Of a stretch of DNA of 19,019 nucleotides, positions 1-7,156 are shown piece after piece. The stretch's first letter is position 1, and every line of letters starts with the position of its first letter. The notes under the pieces are model-generated. The model saw nothing but the letters and a program-made list of their open reading frames with translations. It did no database searches and had not been told where the DNA came from. Where the stretch lies: positions 1-19,019 of the forward strand of contig DQRJ01000179.1 of NCBI GenBank assembly GCA_015663855.1. The letters run 5' to 3'. The position numbers and the translations under genes are program-made. Source of the stretch: Flavobacteriales bacterium (GTDB lineage: Bacteria > Bacteroidota > Bacteroidia > Flavobacteriales_D > Sanyastnellaceae).

Positions 1-311
1 AGCAGGAATTTCCTGATGCTACTTTGCATATTGTTTTCGGAGCTGTGAGGGACAAAGATCTTTCTTCTGTTATCTCGTTAATTCCCAAGTCATCAGTTAT
101 GTATTGGTGTGCAGCAGACATCCCACGAGCGATGAATGTAACGGTTTTAAATGAAATAGGTGAGAAAAACGGGCTTTTAGGATATGTGTTTGACACCGTG
201 GAAGATGCAGTAACCTCTGCAAGAAAACGATGCTATAATGTGGAGAATAGTAAAGCTATAGTTTGCGGAAGCATATTTGTTGTAGGCGACGCATTGAAAA
301 TATATAGTTAA
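1..311 (+). CDS. folC: FolC, 3' end (folylpolyglutamate / dihydrofolate synthase), 5' truncated
   Basis: Reading in frame from base 3, the last ~102 residues of a Mur-ligase-type protein are visible, ending with TAA at 309-311. The piece LHIVFGAVRDKDLSSVISL followed by a segment on ADIPRA, then DTVEDAVTSARK and a terminal VCGSIFVVGDAL matches the C-terminal ligase domain of FolC as I know it: the GxVxDKD turn and the final GS-F-VGDAL strand are typical. FolC adds L-glutamate to dihydropteroate and/or folates in the cytosol, using ATP. The catalytic and ATP-binding part lies outside the window, so mono- or bifunctionality cannot be judged. The gene ends just before a hairpin terminator at 345-377. 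Identification is by recalled family pattern. Confidence 0.88.
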   Translation, partial: QEFPDATLHIVFGAVRDKDLSSVISLIPKSSVMYWCAADIPRAMNVTVLNEIGEKNGLLGYVFDTVEDAVTSARKRCYNVENSKAIVCGSIFVVGDALKIYS

Positions 312-337
312 ATAGTAGTGGTTAGATTTTTTTGTGG

Positions 338-377
338 AAAACAAAAAAGCCCAATACACTGTGTGTACTAGGCTTTT
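338..377 (-). terminator. Rho-independent terminator of tRNA-Val (may also serve folC)
   Basis: The arms AAAAGCC (345-351) and GGCTTTT (371-377) enclose an inner TACAC/GTGTA stem (355-359 with 363-367) and a 3-nt loop. Read on the minus strand, the three positions between the stems pair as U-G, A-U and G-U. This gives a continuous 15-bp stem followed by a T-rich run (GGCTTTTTTGTTTT). Read on the plus strand, two of these three are A-C mismatches, but a T-rich tract (383-393) still follows at a short distance. It therefore looks optimised for the tRNA transcript and may be weakly bidirectional for folC. Confidence 0.8.
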
Positions 378-396
378 CCGCTTTCTTTTTTTTAAG

Positions 397-471
397 TGGG
401 CGATGAGGGGCTCGAACCCCCGACCCCCTCGGTGTAAACGAGGTGCTCTGAACCAACTGAGCTAATCGCCC
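397..471 (-). tRNA. tRNA-Val (anticodon TAC)
   Basis: The reverse complement folds as a complete cloverleaf of 75 nt. It has a 7-bp acceptor stem (GGGCGAT/ATCGCCC), a D arm with GCTC/GAGC, and an anticodon stem CCTCG/CGAGG with loop TTTACAC, giving anticodon TAC (valine, GTA codons). The T arm has loop TTCGAGC and includes one G-U pair. The discriminator base is A and the 3' CCA is not encoded (CTT follows). A promoter lies just upstream and a terminator just downstream, so it is probably a single-gene transcript. Confidence 0.97.
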
Positions 472-483
472 TAAACGCGGGTG

Positions 484-515
484 CAAATATACTAAGTTGT
501 TCTCATCTTTGACAA
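484..515 (-). promoter_or_regulatory. Promoter of tRNA-Val, Bacteroidota type
   Basis: On the minus strand a TTG (-33 element, complement of 513-515) is followed after 21 nt by TATATTTG (complement of 484-491), an exact match to the phylum's -7 consensus TAnnTTTG. The end of the element is 12 nt from the tRNA 5' end, leaving a short precursor leader. The element overlaps the putative start region of the divergent methyltransferase gene on the plus strand. Confidence 0.75.
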
Positions 516-516
516 C

Positions 517-1326
517 TTGAAGCAAAAAGAAATAAATACGAGTTGGAGGCGAATACATTCGCCCTTCCTTTTCGATCTTGCTAGACATCTTGAAGGAGGT
601 GTGAAGTATAAAGATATATGTTTAAGCGAACTATTGATCGCAGAACTATCCAAGATAGAACAACTACGTACAAGCTTATTGAAAAGCTCTGATATGATTG
701 TAGTTGATGATTTTGGTGCGGGGAGCAGAGTCTTTAGCAATGATATTAGGCCTGTAAATAAAATAGCCAGAGTGGTATTGCAAAGTGAGAAAGTTGCATT
801 ATCGATTATGAGTATTTTAATTTTCTGGAGAAGTAAAGGGCTAGGAGGGAGAATTCTAGAGATGGGGACATCTTTAGGCGTGACAACGGCATATCTGGCA
901 GCTTCGGGGTGGGATGTTGAGACGTGGGAAGGATGTAGGAACACAGCCGAGTATGCAAGATGTAATTGGCAGGGTTTGGGATATGATGGAAAAATTAAAA
1001 GTAAAATCGGAACATTTAATACTCTACTCAATGAAGATAAAGGTGGGTGGGATGTAGTGTTTCTTGATGGACATCACGATGGTCCATCTACGATTAAGTA
1101 TGTTGAGATTTTGAAAACCAAACTCAATCCTGGGGGTGCAATTTTGATTGATGATATTGATTGGTCCGAAAGTATGAAGATTGCTTGGGAGAGGCTCCTA
1201 GAAGATCCACATTGGAATATTACTATGAAATGGAGAGGAAAGGGATGGCTTTTTAACAGAGTTGGGGATGTTGAGCAACATCTTAAACTTAGAAAGTCGT
1301 ATATTCCGCTCTCAAAATTTATATAA
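517..1326 (+). CDS. Class I SAM-dependent methyltransferase, substrate unknown
   Basis: A 269-aa cytosolic protein with a Rossmann-type methyltransferase fold. Motif I for SAM binding is ILEMGTSLGVTTAYLA (113-128), followed by an acidic strand end (WDVETWEG, 132-139). A DVVFLDGHHD segment (179-188) corresponds to motif IV, and GGAILIDDIDW (206-216) resembles the post-motif of catechol O-methyltransferase-like enzymes. An N-terminal HSPF motif (14-17) and DDFGAGSRVF (64-73) are features I recall from a Bacteroidota-specific methyltransferase family; the substrate is not known to me. The start chosen is TTG 517: the next in-frame ATG is residue 60 and would remove the HSPF part, and an in-frame stop lies at 493-495. 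A near-consensus -7 box, CATCTTTG (504-511), sits 5 nt before this TTG. It is the first gene of a cluster and ends 1 nt before the next start. Confidence 0.8.
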   Translation: MKQKEINTSWRRIHSPFLFDLARHLEGGVKYKDICLSELLIAELSKIEQLRTSLLKSSDMIVVDDFGAGSRVFSNDIRPVNKIARVVLQSEKVALSIMSILIFWRSKGLGGRILEMGTSLGVTTAYLAASGWDVETWEGCRNTAEYARCNWQGLGYDGKIKSKIGTFNTLLNEDKGGWDVVFLDGHHDGPSTIKYVEILKTKLNPGGAILIDDIDWSESMKIAWERLLEDPHWNITMKWRGKGWLFNRVGDVEQHLKLRKSYIPLSKFI

Positions 1327-1327
1327 A

Positions 1328-1804
1328 ATGAAACGAATTACTATTGTGTTGGCTGCTGTAATTATGATGATGTCTTCTCAAGTACAAGCGCAGATTTCTA
1401 AGTCAGAGAATAACACTAAAGGCAAGAGTACGAGTGAGAGCTCTATGGTTGAAAGTGGGGATTTTAAAATTTACGGTGAGATGATGGCTTTCGAGCTTAA
1501 CGGTAAATCTATCGTTAAAATAAGTTTCGACCCTATCATGGATAGAATTGGTGCAGATAAAGAGTCTATAGCTACTTCATACCAAATGTCTCAACATCAG
1601 TACGCTTCTTTAGGACAAGCTTTAAACGTTCTTTCATCTAATGGATGGGAAGTGGATGCTGTTTGGACTACACTTGAGAGAAGCGGAACTGTTCAGCACT
1701 TTTTAGTTTCAAAAAAGGTAGCCAAATTGACTCCTGCAGCACCTTGGTTAGATAAAAACACACGTGGCGGCAATGCCGGCAAAGGTAACGGCTCAAGAAA
1801 GTAA
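1328..1804 (+). CDS. Small secreted protein of unknown function
   Basis: A 158-aa protein. ATG 1328 is chosen because it opens a clear signal peptide: basic MKR, a hydrophobic core ITIVLAAVIMMM, and a likely signal peptidase I cut near VQAQ (~residues 19-23). The mature part begins with a Ser/Thr/Lys-rich linker. It then has a compact region with FKIYGEMMAFELNG and SLGQALNVLSSNGWEVDAVW, the latter resembling the general 'aLn-LgsqGWE' pattern seen in several small uncharacterised domains. The tail is Gly/Asn/Lys-rich (NTRGGNAGKGNGSRK). I do not recognise a family and give no function. The start codon follows the methyltransferase stop after a single base (TAA-A-ATG), so translation is probably coupled. 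Confidence 0.75.
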   Translation: MKRITIVLAAVIMMMSSQVQAQISKSENNTKGKSTSESSMVESGDFKIYGEMMAFELNGKSIVKISFDPIMDRIGADKESIATSYQMSQHQYASLGQALNVLSSNGWEVDAVWTTLERSGTVQHFLVSKKVAKLTPAAPWLDKNTRGGNAGKGNGSRK

Positions 1805-1826
1805 CTTGTCTATTAAGAATTTTAAG

Positions 1827-2771
1827 ATGAAAAGGGGACGCAGAGCGCGTGTCCTTTTTTTCGTTTTATCCACGTATGTTTTCCTTCAATTAGCTTGGTG
1901 GGCGAACTTGTTAATTAGCTCGGCGACTGATCTATTAGAAGCGAGATCAGTTTTAGGGGCTTCGTCAGACCAAATCCTTCAAGCGGTTAATGATTGGGAG
2001 AAAACGATATTAATGGTTGCAGGAGAAGGTAGCATTTTTGCTTTGCTGTTTTTCTTCGGGATTACCTGGATTTGGCGTGTAATTCGAGCAGATAATTACC
2101 GATTAGCGAGAGAAAGAAATTTCATTCTTGCGGTAACTCACGAATTGAAAACACCCATAGCATCAATCAGATTGGCGATAGACACAATTAACCGATTGAA
2201 ACTTAAGGGGGAAGAGCGAGAGGATATGCTTGAAGTAGCTAAGTCCGGGACACTTCGTTTGGAACGAAGAGTTGAAGATATTTTACAGGCAACCCGTTTA
2301 AATCTCCCCGACGCTTTAGTTCGATGCCCATTCAACATTGCTGAATTTATTGAGGTAGAGGTATCGATTTTTAAACACTTAAATCCTGAAACATCAATTA
2401 ATGTTGAGGTAAATGGAGACAAAGAGGTGTTGTTGCTAGGCGATGAAGAGATGTGGAAGCTTTGTTTAACAAACCTACTTGAAAATGCGATTAAATACAG
2501 TCCGGAAAAAGCTTTGGTGGAAGTCGTATTAGATATAACCCCGAAACAAACTACTCTCTCGATTATCGATCATGGGCCTGGAATTAAGCCTGAGGAAAGA
2601 GAACTAGTTTTCGAGGCTTTTTATAGACTAGATAGAGATAAAAATGTTGAGGGGACGGGGTTAGGACTTCATTTGGTTTACAGAATTGTGAGAATGCACG
2701 ACGCGGACATTTCGATTAAATCTACTAGTGGTGGAGGGGCTACCTTTGTGGTGGTTTGGCCTACGAATTAA
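1827..2771 (+). CDS. Two-TM sensor histidine kinase, no adjacent response regulator
   Basis: A 314-aa inner-membrane kinase. TM1 is at ~8-30 and TM2 at ~61-86, leaving only ~30 residues outside the membrane, too small for a classical ligand-binding domain. The cytosolic part has an H box (FILAVTHELKTP, His105), an N box (LTNLLENAIKYSPE, Asn216/Asn220), a D box DHGPGI (248-253), and GTGLG (276-280), so all catalytic elements are present. ATG 1827 is preferred because a basic MKRGRRAR precedes TM1; a reading-frame extension to 1764 would overlap the preceding gene and adds nothing domain-like. It ends 2 nt before gpmI. No response regulator is encoded in the window. The short loop and the GEGSIF stretch in TM2 recall Bacteroidota kinases of the RprX/PorY kind, but that is only a resemblance. 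Confidence 0.9.
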   Translation: MKRGRRARVLFFVLSTYVFLQLAWWANLLISSATDLLEARSVLGASSDQILQAVNDWEKTILMVAGEGSIFALLFFFGITWIWRVIRADNYRLARERNFILAVTHELKTPIASIRLAIDTINRLKLKGEEREDMLEVAKSGTLRLERRVEDILQATRLNLPDALVRCPFNIAEFIEVEVSIFKHLNPETSINVEVNGDKEVLLLGDEEMWKLCLTNLLENAIKYSPEKALVEVVLDITPKQTTLSIIDHGPGIKPEERELVFEAFYRLDRDKNVEGTGLGLHLVYRIVRMHDADISIKSTSGGGATFVVVWPTN

Positions 2772-2773
2772 AG

Positions 2774-4300
2774 ATGAGTAAAAAGAAAGTAGCTCTTGTG
2801 ATTTTAGATGGTTGGGGGTATGGCGCGCAGGATGCGTCGGATGCCATTTTCAACGCGCCTACGCCTTGCATGGATGGTTTGCACGAAAGTCAGCCGCATG
2901 CCTCTTTGCGCACTGATGGTGAGTTTGTGGGGCTTCCTGAAGGCCAAATGGGTAATTCCGAAGTCGGTCACATGAACATAGGTGCTGGTCGAGTCGTATT
3001 TCAAGATCTACTTCGAATAAACCAAGCTGTAAAAAGTGGTGCTTTCGCTTCCGAGCCCGAGTTGCAGAAAGCTATTTCTATTGCTAAGTCAGAAGGGAAG
3101 AGACTACATATTATGGGACTTGTTTCTCGTGGGGGAGTTCACTCACAGCTAGATCATCTTCTTGCAATTGTTGATGCAGTAAACACTTCGGGGGTGAAAG
3201 ATGCGGTTATTCACGCGTTTACTGATGGCAGGGATACTGCGCCGATGGCTGGTTCTGGATTTGTGAAAGAATTAGAAAATCACTTACTCAAAACGAAATC
3301 CCAAATTCAAGTTGCATCTGTCCACGGCAGATATTTTGCGATGGATAGGGATAAGAGATGGGATAGGATTGCAAAATCTTGGAATGTCCTTTGTGGTAAC
3401 ACGTTGGTGACGGAGTTCGATTCAGCTAACGATGGAATAAGATCATCGTATGAAAATGCTATAGGTGATGAGTTTATTGAGCCATTTAAGATTGCTGGTG
3501 TTGATGGTAATATGCGAGCTGACGATGTAGTGATTTGTTTTAATTTTAGAACAGACCGATGTCGCCAAGTCACAACTGCCTTGACCCAAAAAGATTTACC
3601 GGAGTTCGGAATGCATAAAATCCCATTGCATTTCGTTACGATGACAAATTATGATGATTCGTTCGAGAATATCCGTGTTATTTATGATAAGCCTAACCTT
3701 GTAAATACTCTAGGAGAGGTGGTTTCGAAAGCAAATCTATCTCAGTTGCGAATTGCAGAGACTGAAAAGTACCCTCATGTGACATTCTTTTTTAATGGCG
3801 GAAGGGAATTGCCTTTCGAAGGAGAGAATAGACTTATGGCGAACAGTCCGAAGGTCGCTACTTACGATCTCAAGCCGGAAATGTCAGCTTGGGAATTAGT
3901 AAGTCTTGTGAGTGAAGAGATGAATAACGACAGAGCAGACTTCGTATGTCTAAATTTCGCTAACCCCGATATGGTCGGTCATACCGGTATCTATGACGCC
4001 ATTGTAAAAGCCGTTTCAACAGCAGATTCATGCCTTGCAGAAGTGATAAAGGTCGGACTGGAAAATGATTATCAATTCGTTATTATTGCCGACCACGGTA
4101 ATGCCGACCGCGTAGTAAACCCCGACGGATCGCCCCATACTTCGCACACAACTAATCCCGTTCCGGTAATAGTAATTTCCGATGAAGCCACAGAACTTAA
4201 GGACGGAAAGCTAGCCGACATCGCCCCCACAATCTTAGATCTACTCGGAATCGAGCAGCCTTCAGAAATGACGGGCAGTTCGCTTATCGCACGATCATAA
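2774..4300 (+). CDS. gpmI: 2,3-bisphosphoglycerate-independent phosphoglycerate mutase
   Basis: A 508-aa cytosolic glycolytic and gluconeogenic enzyme that interconverts 3- and 2-phosphoglycerate through a phosphoserine intermediate with two metal ions, usually Mn. It is full length for the family. Visible hallmarks are the N-terminal metal-site LDGWG (Asp12), the nucleophile in EGQMGNSEVGHMNIGAGR (Ser62), FTDGRDTAP, VHGRYFAMDRD(K)RWDR, FFFNGG, and the C-terminal metal motif ADHGNAD. ATG 2774 is used because it gives the usual MSKKKVALVILDGWG start; an in-frame TTG 18 nt upstream lies inside the histidine kinase gene. Its last 17 bp overlap, tail to tail, the 3' end of the minus-strand T9SS protein, and no terminator hairpin is seen between them. 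Confidence 0.97.
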   Translation: MSKKKVALVILDGWGYGAQDASDAIFNAPTPCMDGLHESQPHASLRTDGEFVGLPEGQMGNSEVGHMNIGAGRVVFQDLLRINQAVKSGAFASEPELQKAISIAKSEGKRLHIMGLVSRGGVHSQLDHLLAIVDAVNTSGVKDAVIHAFTDGRDTAPMAGSGFVKELENHLLKTKSQIQVASVHGRYFAMDRDKRWDRIAKSWNVLCGNTLVTEFDSANDGIRSSYENAIGDEFIEPFKIAGVDGNMRADDVVICFNFRTDRCRQVTTALTQKDLPEFGMHKIPLHFVTMTNYDDSFENIRVIYDKPNLVNTLGEVVSKANLSQLRIAETEKYPHVTFFFNGGRELPFEGENRLMANSPKVATYDLKPEMSAWELVSLVSEEMNNDRADFVCLNFANPDMVGHTGIYDAIVKAVSTADSCLAEVIKVGLENDYQFVIIADHGNADRVVNPDGSPHTSHTTNPVPVIVISDEATELKDGKLADIAPTILDLLGIEQPSEMTGSSLIARS

Positions 4301-6332
4301 CGTTCCCAGAGAACGTCACCACACCGTCCACACTTAGGTCGGTAACCACATCCCCCTCATATTCTAAAGGATCCTCTCCTGCGTAGTTTACCGCAAGCGT
4401 GTAATAGTATGTCCCCTCTGTAAGTGGAGTGTTTGTGTTATTTATCCCTCTCCAAGCACCTTGGAAGTTGAGATTCGAATAAACCATCGTTCCCCACCTG
4501 TCATAAACGCGGAGTCGACTCCCCGGATAGCCTTGCAGCCCCATAATATTAAAGACATCGTTGTTGCCATCACTATTAGGAGTGAAAATATTGAAAAATT
4601 CAAGCTCGCAAACTTCAACACTGAGAGTGCTGAATGTGATGTTTCCGCAACCGTCAATTAATTGCACTTCAATAGATCCTATACCTCCCGAACCTGTATT
4701 GTACAGCCCGTCGTAAAGTCCAGTCACCTCATCGATGTTATCTAAGAATGATACTAAGGTTGTATCGATTGATGCTCCTAAGATTGTAACCCAAACCATA
4801 TTTCCATCCGGGTCTTCTATCTCAGTCAGTATCTCGCTAAATCCGCCCGTCCCGCCAGAGGTGGGTACGGTCGAGGTTTGGCCTAAGCAAATGGTCTCAT
4901 CCATACCTATAAATTCATCTAGTATTTCCCAATAAATTGTAGCTTCAGTCACCGATTCACACACATCAGTAACGGTAACTGTTGCCGAGCCTGGTATGAA
5001 GTTAGTGTTGTAAGTGAATTCATTTAGAGTGTCATTCTCAGCGGTATCCCATTGGAAGTCATAAGGACCAAACCCGCTAAGGGGATTCACTAATAAGTAA
5101 ATATTTCCATCAGCATCTAAGCATCCCACCGGTGCGGTGAATAGGGTTATAGGGTCAGGGTCCATAATCACTATAGTAGCGCTAGATAGGATGGTGTCGC
5201 CACAATCGTTAACGTATTCGTATTCTATAGTTACAGTCTCAGCTCCCTCGCTGGCGTTGTCATTATAAGGATCTAATATTAGGTCAAACGAATCTTCACC
5301 AGGCTCAAGTATCCATGTTGTAGAAATCTCAGTATAGTCACTTCCGTTTACGGCGGTTCCGTAGATGTTTAAAGTAATAGTATCTTGTAATGTGTCGTCA
5401 GGCCTTATAACTGTAAATACAGCCGTATTACATCCTTCCACTACTGTGGTGTCGCCAAGGAAAACTTCCGCTCCGTCGATTGCAGCGCTTGCAATAATTT
5501 CAACTGAGTTAGATGAGAAACTACCCTCTTCGAGTACTACGAAGGATTCTAATGCGCTATCTGATCCGTCAGCTATTGCTAGTTTAATATGATATGTTTC
5601 GCCGCATTGAACTTGTGCAGCAGCAGTGAAAGTGTGAGTGTACCCGTCTATGCATATACCTGTATTGGCCACATTGTCAACGTAAAAACCAGCATTAGTA
5701 ACGTCGTTTACTGAGCTAATTGTGATGGGTAATTGCGGGTCGCTATCAGGAACTTGTGCAATATTAATAGATCCGTTAGGGAATCCAGCAGGTGCAGCGT
5801 ATGGTCCTGTAATCCCTGGACCAGAAAGGAAGAAAGCGAAAATATCGTTATACGTAGAGTTCACCCACTCTAAGTACTCATCAGACCCGAATACATAATT
5901 GAAAGAAATGCTATCTCCCCCTGCTTCAAAGTCGAATTCTAAAATACAGAGGTCGTTAACTGAGCTAACGGTAAAGCTTTGGCCTATCAGAGGTGGTACC
6001 GAATTCGCAACATTGAGAAGATCTACATCTGTCCCTGCACCAGCGCATCCACCGCAAACCTGAGAGTCAGCACAACCTGGGTCACTTAAATGCGTCGCAT
6101 GGTCAGTACTTAATACAAGTCCTGAAGCTACTGAAAAGAGGCCTTCAGCTCCCGAGAGGTAGCCTATTTGCTCTTCTGACCCTATGAAAGTTATGTTTGT
6201 TGCAGTAACGCCGTTTCCAATTAGAACTTCGCTGACATATTGTTCAATGGTATATGGTTGCTCAACTAGTACTTGTGCAGATAATCCAAAGGATATAAGG
6301 CATAAAAATAATAGAGCAAAAGTAAGTTTCAT
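4284..6332 (-). CDS. Secreted surface protein: choice-of-anchor L domain, Calx-beta-like region, T9SS type B sorting domain
   Basis: 682 aa from the ATG at 6332, chosen because it opens a signal peptide (MKLTFALLFLCLISFGLSA, cut at ~19-20). A longer frame reading uses a TTG that lies inside the -7 promoter box. Residues ~25-270 match the choice-of-anchor L domain as I recall it (TDVDLL at ~101, then SFNYVFGSDEYLEWVNS at 143-159 and DIFAFFLSGPG). Residues ~280-392 look like a Calx-beta-like beta-sandwich (VNGSDYTEI, PYNDNASEGAETVTIEY). Residues ~400-575 have cysteine-containing beta repeats. The C terminus (~579-682; FTPNSDGNNDVFNI, RVYDRWGTMVY, FQGAWRG, LTEGTYYYTL) is the gliding-motility-associated or type B T9SS sorting domain. 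The protein should be exported to the surface. Its ligand is unknown; adhesion is an inference from the domain class. Confidence 0.9.
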   Translation of the reverse strand: MKLTFALLFLCLISFGLSAQVLVEQPYTIEQYVSEVLIGNGVTATNITFIGSEEQIGYLSGAEGLFSVASGLVLSTDHATHLSDPGCADSQVCGGCAGAGTDVDLLNVANSVPPLIGQSFTVSSVNDLCILEFDFEAGGDSISFNYVFGSDEYLEWVNSTYNDIFAFFLSGPGITGPYAAPAGFPNGSINIAQVPDSDPQLPITISSVNDVTNAGFYVDNVANTGICIDGYTHTFTAAAQVQCGETYHIKLAIADGSDSALESFVVLEEGSFSSNSVEIIASAAIDGAEVFLGDTTVVEGCNTAVFTVIRPDDTLQDTITLNIYGTAVNGSDYTEISTTWILEPGEDSFDLILDPYNDNASEGAETVTIEYEYVNDCGDTILSSATIVIMDPDPITLFTAPVGCLDADGNIYLLVNPLSGFGPYDFQWDTAENDTLNEFTYNTNFIPGSATVTVTDVCESVTEATIYWEILDEFIGMDETICLGQTSTVPTSGGTGGFSEILTEIEDPDGNMVWVTILGASIDTTLVSFLDNIDEVTGLYDGLYNTGSGGIGSIEVQLIDGCGNITFSTLSVEVCELEFFNIFTPNSDGNNDVFNIMGLQGYPGSRLRVYDRWGTMVYSNLNFQGAWRGINNTNTPLTEGTYYYTLAVNYAGEDPLEYEGDVVTDLSVDGVVTFSGNVMIVR

Positions 6333-6353
6333 AAGGAATGGTTTCAATTGACT

Positions 6354-6361
6354 CAAACATA
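6354..6361 (-). promoter_or_regulatory. -7 promoter element of the T9SS type B gene
   Basis: The reverse complement reads TATGTTTG, an exact TAnnTTTG. A start about 6 nt further on would leave a ~16-nt leader before ATG 6332. No well-placed -33 TTG is visible; the nearest TTG (complement of 6388-6390) is 26 nt away, which is too far. It lies back-to-back with the -7 element of the ABC ATPase gene, so the two promoters share 75 bp. Confidence 0.6.
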
Positions 6362-6394
6362 CGACTTCTTTTCGTCATAATAAGTTGCAAGACT

Positions 6395-6402
6395 TAACTT
6401 TG
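6395..6402 (+). promoter_or_regulatory. -7 promoter element of the ABC ATPase gene, leaderless spacing
   Basis: TAACTTTG matches TAnnTTTG and ends only 5 nt before ATG 6408, so transcription is expected to begin at or next to the start codon. A -33 TTG is not present at the usual distance; TTTTCG at 6369-6374 is the nearest partial match. Confidence 0.6.
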
Positions 6403-6407
6403 CTCAC

Positions 6408-7082
6408 ATGGGACATCCGATAATTAAGGCAGATAATTTAACCAAACTGTACAAAGTTGGTGATTCGACAGTTAGAGCCCTTGATGGATTTGATATTGAG
6501 ATTAAAAAGGGTGCTTATATAGCTTTGATGGGTCCTTCAGGCTCGGGCAAGTCAACGTTGATGAATATTTTAGGATGTCTTGACACCCCGACTTCTGGAT
6601 TTTACCTGCTTAATAATAAGGATGTTTCACAACTGGATGATGATTCTCTCGCTGCTATTAGGAATCAGGAAATAGGTTTTATTTTCCAAACATTCAATCT
6701 TCTTCCAAGATATACTGCTCTTGAAAACGTTGCTCTTCCGATGATTTATGCAGGGATTCCCAAAGTAGATAGGATATCCAGGGCTACTGAGGTATTAGAA
6801 CAAGTAGGTCTAGGTGATAGGGCTTCCCATAAGCCTAATGAGCTTAGTGGAGGCCAAAGGCAGCGCGTCGCTGTTGCCCGCGCCTTAGTAATGAAACCGT
6901 CTATCATATTTGCAGATGAGCCTACGGGAAATCTAGATACTGTCACTTCTCAAGGAATTATGGAGTTGTTTGATGAGATTCATAAACGAGGAAATACACT
7001 TATTATGGTGACTCACGAGGAGGATATAGCTGCTAGAGCTGAGAGTATTATTAGATTACGGGACGGCAAGCTAGATATGTAG
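6408..7082 (+). CDS. ABC transporter ATP-binding protein, LolD/MacB (YknY) type
   Basis: A 224-aa cytosolic ATPase, the usual length for the LolD/MacB class. Walker A is GPSGSGKST (42-50), the Q loop is at Gln94 (FIFQTFNLLP), the signature is LSGGQRQRVAVARAL (146-160), Walker B is IIFADEPTGNLD (166-177), and the switch His is 203 (MVTHE). The GCLDTPTSG and NLLPRYTALENVALPMIYAG stretches are typical of the subfamily that works with FtsX-like permeases in lipoprotein release, macrolide or peptide export. No permease gene lies beside it, so the partner must be encoded elsewhere and the substrate is open. It is transcribed away from the T9SS type B gene and is followed by asnS, which has its own -7 element. 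Confidence 0.93.
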   Translation: MGHPIIKADNLTKLYKVGDSTVRALDGFDIEIKKGAYIALMGPSGSGKSTLMNILGCLDTPTSGFYLLNNKDVSQLDDDSLAAIRNQEIGFIFQTFNLLPRYTALENVALPMIYAGIPKVDRISRATEVLEQVGLGDRASHKPNELSGGQRQRVAVARALVMKPSIIFADEPTGNLDTVTSQGIMELFDEIHKRGNTLIMVTHEEDIAARAESIIRLRDGKLDM

Positions 7083-7142
7083 TCTATTCAGAGATTCTGG
7101 GTTTTCTTTAGTTCTTACAAGCGAAACCTGAGTGCCCTAACT

Positions 7143-7150
7143 TATATTTG
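7143..7150 (+). promoter_or_regulatory. -7 promoter element of asnS, leaderless spacing
   Basis: TATATTTG is an exact match to TAnnTTTG and is separated by 6 nt (TCTTAC) from ATG 7157. It is the same octamer found before both tRNA genes in this window. In those genes the element lies 12-13 nt before the mature RNA, which fits a start about 6 nt downstream of the box. For asnS that would put +1 at the A of the start codon. A -33 TTG is not evident. Confidence 0.65.
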
Positions 7151-7156
7151 TCTTAC

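Noticed and set aside
322..588. Minus-strand open frame across the tRNA-Val gene and its terminator
   Set aside because: It translates the tRNA and hairpin sequences and has no protein-like features.
1262..1327. Extended N terminus for the small secreted protein, starting inside the methyltransferase gene
   Set aside because: The extension would bury the signal peptide behind 22 residues encoded by another frame of the methyltransferase gene. ATG 1328 gives a normal signal peptide.
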